A stretch of DNA of 64,000 bases, taken from Mesostigma viride (lineage: Eukaryota > Streptophyta > Mesostigmatophyceae > Mesostigmatales > Mesostigmataceae). Positions within the stretch are counted from its first letter, which is position 1; each line of letters opens with the position of its first letter. Below, one piece after another: positions 62,640 through 64,000 of the stretch. Below the pieces are notes generated by a model, which saw nothing but the letters and a program-made list of their open reading frames with translations, was not told where the DNA came from and did not search any database. The translations under genes and the position numbers were made by a program. The stretch spans positions 6,767,817 to 6,831,816 of the forward strand of contig RPFO01000080.1 in NCBI GenBank assembly GCA_009746045.1, written 5' to 3'.

Positions 62640-62940
62640 TCCTTAATAATGCTGTGCCCATGCAGGGAGTTACTCTCTGCTGAGAAGCCCTAGCTAGCCT
62701 TTGTATCAAAGAGACAACCAGCGCATTTGTATAGCCATGATGATCTTCCCCCCTATGTCGGCGCCTTTAGGTAGGTGCCCGAGTACATAGTGGTGTGCAG
62801 GTGCACTTTGTGCACCCAGAGCAGGTGTAGTTTACATGCAGTACCCTTGCAGGAAGTAGCCATATACCCCTTCTCAGGGATATGTGCTACATATTCTCCC
62901 AACGGAGTTATGTTCCAAATCAATTCAATTAAATTCAATC
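62640..62940 (+). repeat. LINE/SINE-like 3'-UTR element (family D) with 31-bp insertion
   Basis: Plus orientation, ending in hairpin CTCCCAACGGAG (62896-62907) and a degenerate CAATTCAATTAAATTCAAT tail. Between CCCTAGCT and TTGTATAGCC about 31 bp are inserted (about 62699-62729) that contain the dispersed core in inverted orientation. Confidence 0.7.
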
Positions 62941-63751
62941 ATCGCGAAGGATCGAGAACTCAAATGGACAGGTTGGATGGTGCAAGGTCCCCCGCTTGCT
63001 TATGTGCGACAGCATATAACAAGACTTCAGGTCTAGCTAGCTAGGCCCACCACTCGCATTCAGAATGGTGCTCCCATGGTGCATACGAGTCGACCAAACA
63101 GGTTCTTGTCACCCATCCCGCCAGTGTACAGCAGGGCGTGGAGGCCAGATCATAAGAGACAAACACATTTGACAAAATTGAGTCATGACATGATGCATAG
63201 CATCGACGAAGCCGGATGTCTACAATGATTTGAGGCAACAGAACAGGCTTGAGAGACGAGGCCGAGACGAAAAAAAGCCATCCCGAGAATCCATTCACTT
63301 GGGCGCTCAAACTCCAAGACGTAAGTGCCGGATACTGGGTAGGCGGTAGGCGGGGGGTCATCATCGCGAGGGATCGAGAATTTGGACAGGTTGGATGGTG
63401 CAAGGTCCCCCGCTGGCTTATGTGTGACAGCATATAACAATACTTCAGGTCTAGCTAGCTAGGCCCACCACTCGCATTCAGAATGGCACTCCCATGGTGC
63501 ATACGAGTCGACCAAACAGGTTCTTGTCACCCATCCCGCCATTGTACATCTGGGCGTGGAGGCCAGATCAGAAGAGACAAACACATTTGACAAAATTGAG
63601 CCATGACATGATGCATAGCATCGACAAACCGGATGTCTACAATAATTTGAGGCAACAGCACAGGCTTGAGAGACGAGGCCGAGACGAAAAAAAGCCATCC
63701 CGAGAATCCATTCACTTGGGCGCTCAAAGTACAAACTCCAAGACCTAAGTC
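62939..63751. repeat. tandem duplication, period about 422 bp
   Basis: TCATCGCGA at 62939 recurs at 63361 and similarity continues to GGGCGCTCAAA (63303 and 63723). Copies are roughly 93-95 percent identical with indels that shift every reading frame, so the overlapping ORFs are not conserved as coding. Confidence 0.85.
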
Positions 63752-64000
63752 CAGCAGCGTGTATGCCCAAAAACTTCTGCATGCCATCGCTACATTGCAC
63801 GCCCCGCCTTCGACGCCTCCGCCCCGATTGCTGCTTCTCGCTTACGCTAACCCTCCCTTCCACCTAAATCCATTCCCGTGCATTCATGGTCTAAAGGTGC
63901 GATGCCCATAGCAACCTGGTTTAGGTCCTTCGCATTACCACAGACAACTCGTCCACGTGATGCAAGGGACACCACATGCGATTGGTCAGAAAATCTCAAA
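63752..64000. other. window end, nothing recognised
   Basis: C-rich sequence with no supported feature. Confidence 0.4.

Noticed and set aside
63041-63863. Two similar minus-strand ORFs in the tandem duplication
   Set aside because: Indels between the copies shift the frame in the middle, so the shared protein ends are a by-product of DNA duplication.
1-64000. CRISPR arrays, bacterial operons, rRNA genes
   Set aside because: No regularly spaced repeats with unique spacers, no ribosome-binding-site-led gene clusters and no rRNA-like sequence were seen; the genes have spliceosomal introns.

Overview
The window looks like nuclear DNA of a green-lineage eukaryote, most likely a streptophyte alga. 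Host genes have GT-AG introns with long C/T-rich acceptors and plastid transit-like N-termini. One host gene resembles PnsB1, a subunit of the plastid NDH complex, which is found mainly in streptophytes. Most of the rest is transposable elements and their remains. I could not run searches, so the organism and the gene names are inference. || LAYOUT. 0.4-3.3 kb (+): last exon of a large membrane protein with a bacterial-type architecture (tail of a STAND NTPase, one transmembrane helix, WD40 propeller). 4.7-34.5 kb: a transposon nest. It holds non-LTR (LINE) fragments, a 9.4-kb chromodomain Ty3/gypsy element and a 1.8-kb non-autonomous DNA transposon. Positions 6868-20303 and 20428-33906 are two near-identical copies of the same 13.4-kb stretch, meeting exactly at a 124-N gap. 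The simplest reading is two overlapping contig ends that were scaffolded without being merged. 34.6-35.5 kb (-): two-exon gene for a small glycine-rich plastid membrane protein. 36.5-40.6 kb (+): three-exon PnsB1-like gene, divergent from the previous one; its introns contain decayed copies of its own exon 2. 41-45.6 kb: mostly anonymous sequence, with a LINE ORF1 remnant, a 1.2-kb G/T-rich tetranucleotide tract and a small foldback element. 45.7-49.9 kb: LINE fragments. 49.9-57.6 kb: a complete 7.65-kb Ty1/copia-like element with unusual LTR ends and apparent domain order Gag-INT-protease-like-RT-RNase H. It sits inside an ORF1-only LINE derivative that continues to about 59.1 kb. 59.6-61.0 kb: a 1387-bp hAT-type element with an 8-bp target duplication. 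61.1-62.1 kb: another ORF1-only LINE. 62.9-63.75 kb: a tandem duplication of about 420 bp. || HOW THE PARTS RELATE. The two intact host genes form a divergent pair, both apparently plastid-targeted, over a 1-kb shared upstream region. The LINE families are linked by a shared 3' hairpin (stem CTCC/GGAG, loop CAAC) followed by an AATT-type tail, so ORF1-only elements could be mobilised in trans by ORF2-bearing ones. || MOST UNUSUAL SIGNALS. (1) The copia-like element with a retropepsin-like domain after integrase and AGTTAG/CTAACT LTR ends. (2) The STAND-TM-WD40 exon. (3) A 20-odd-bp dispersed core (TGCGCTGGTTGTCTC) at seven places, twice as a 30-40-bp insertion inside otherwise continuous LINE sequence. 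(4) ORF1-only LINEs. (5) Decayed exon-2 copies in the PnsB1-like introns. (6) The duplicated segment at the gap, which should be settled before copy numbers from this window are trusted.
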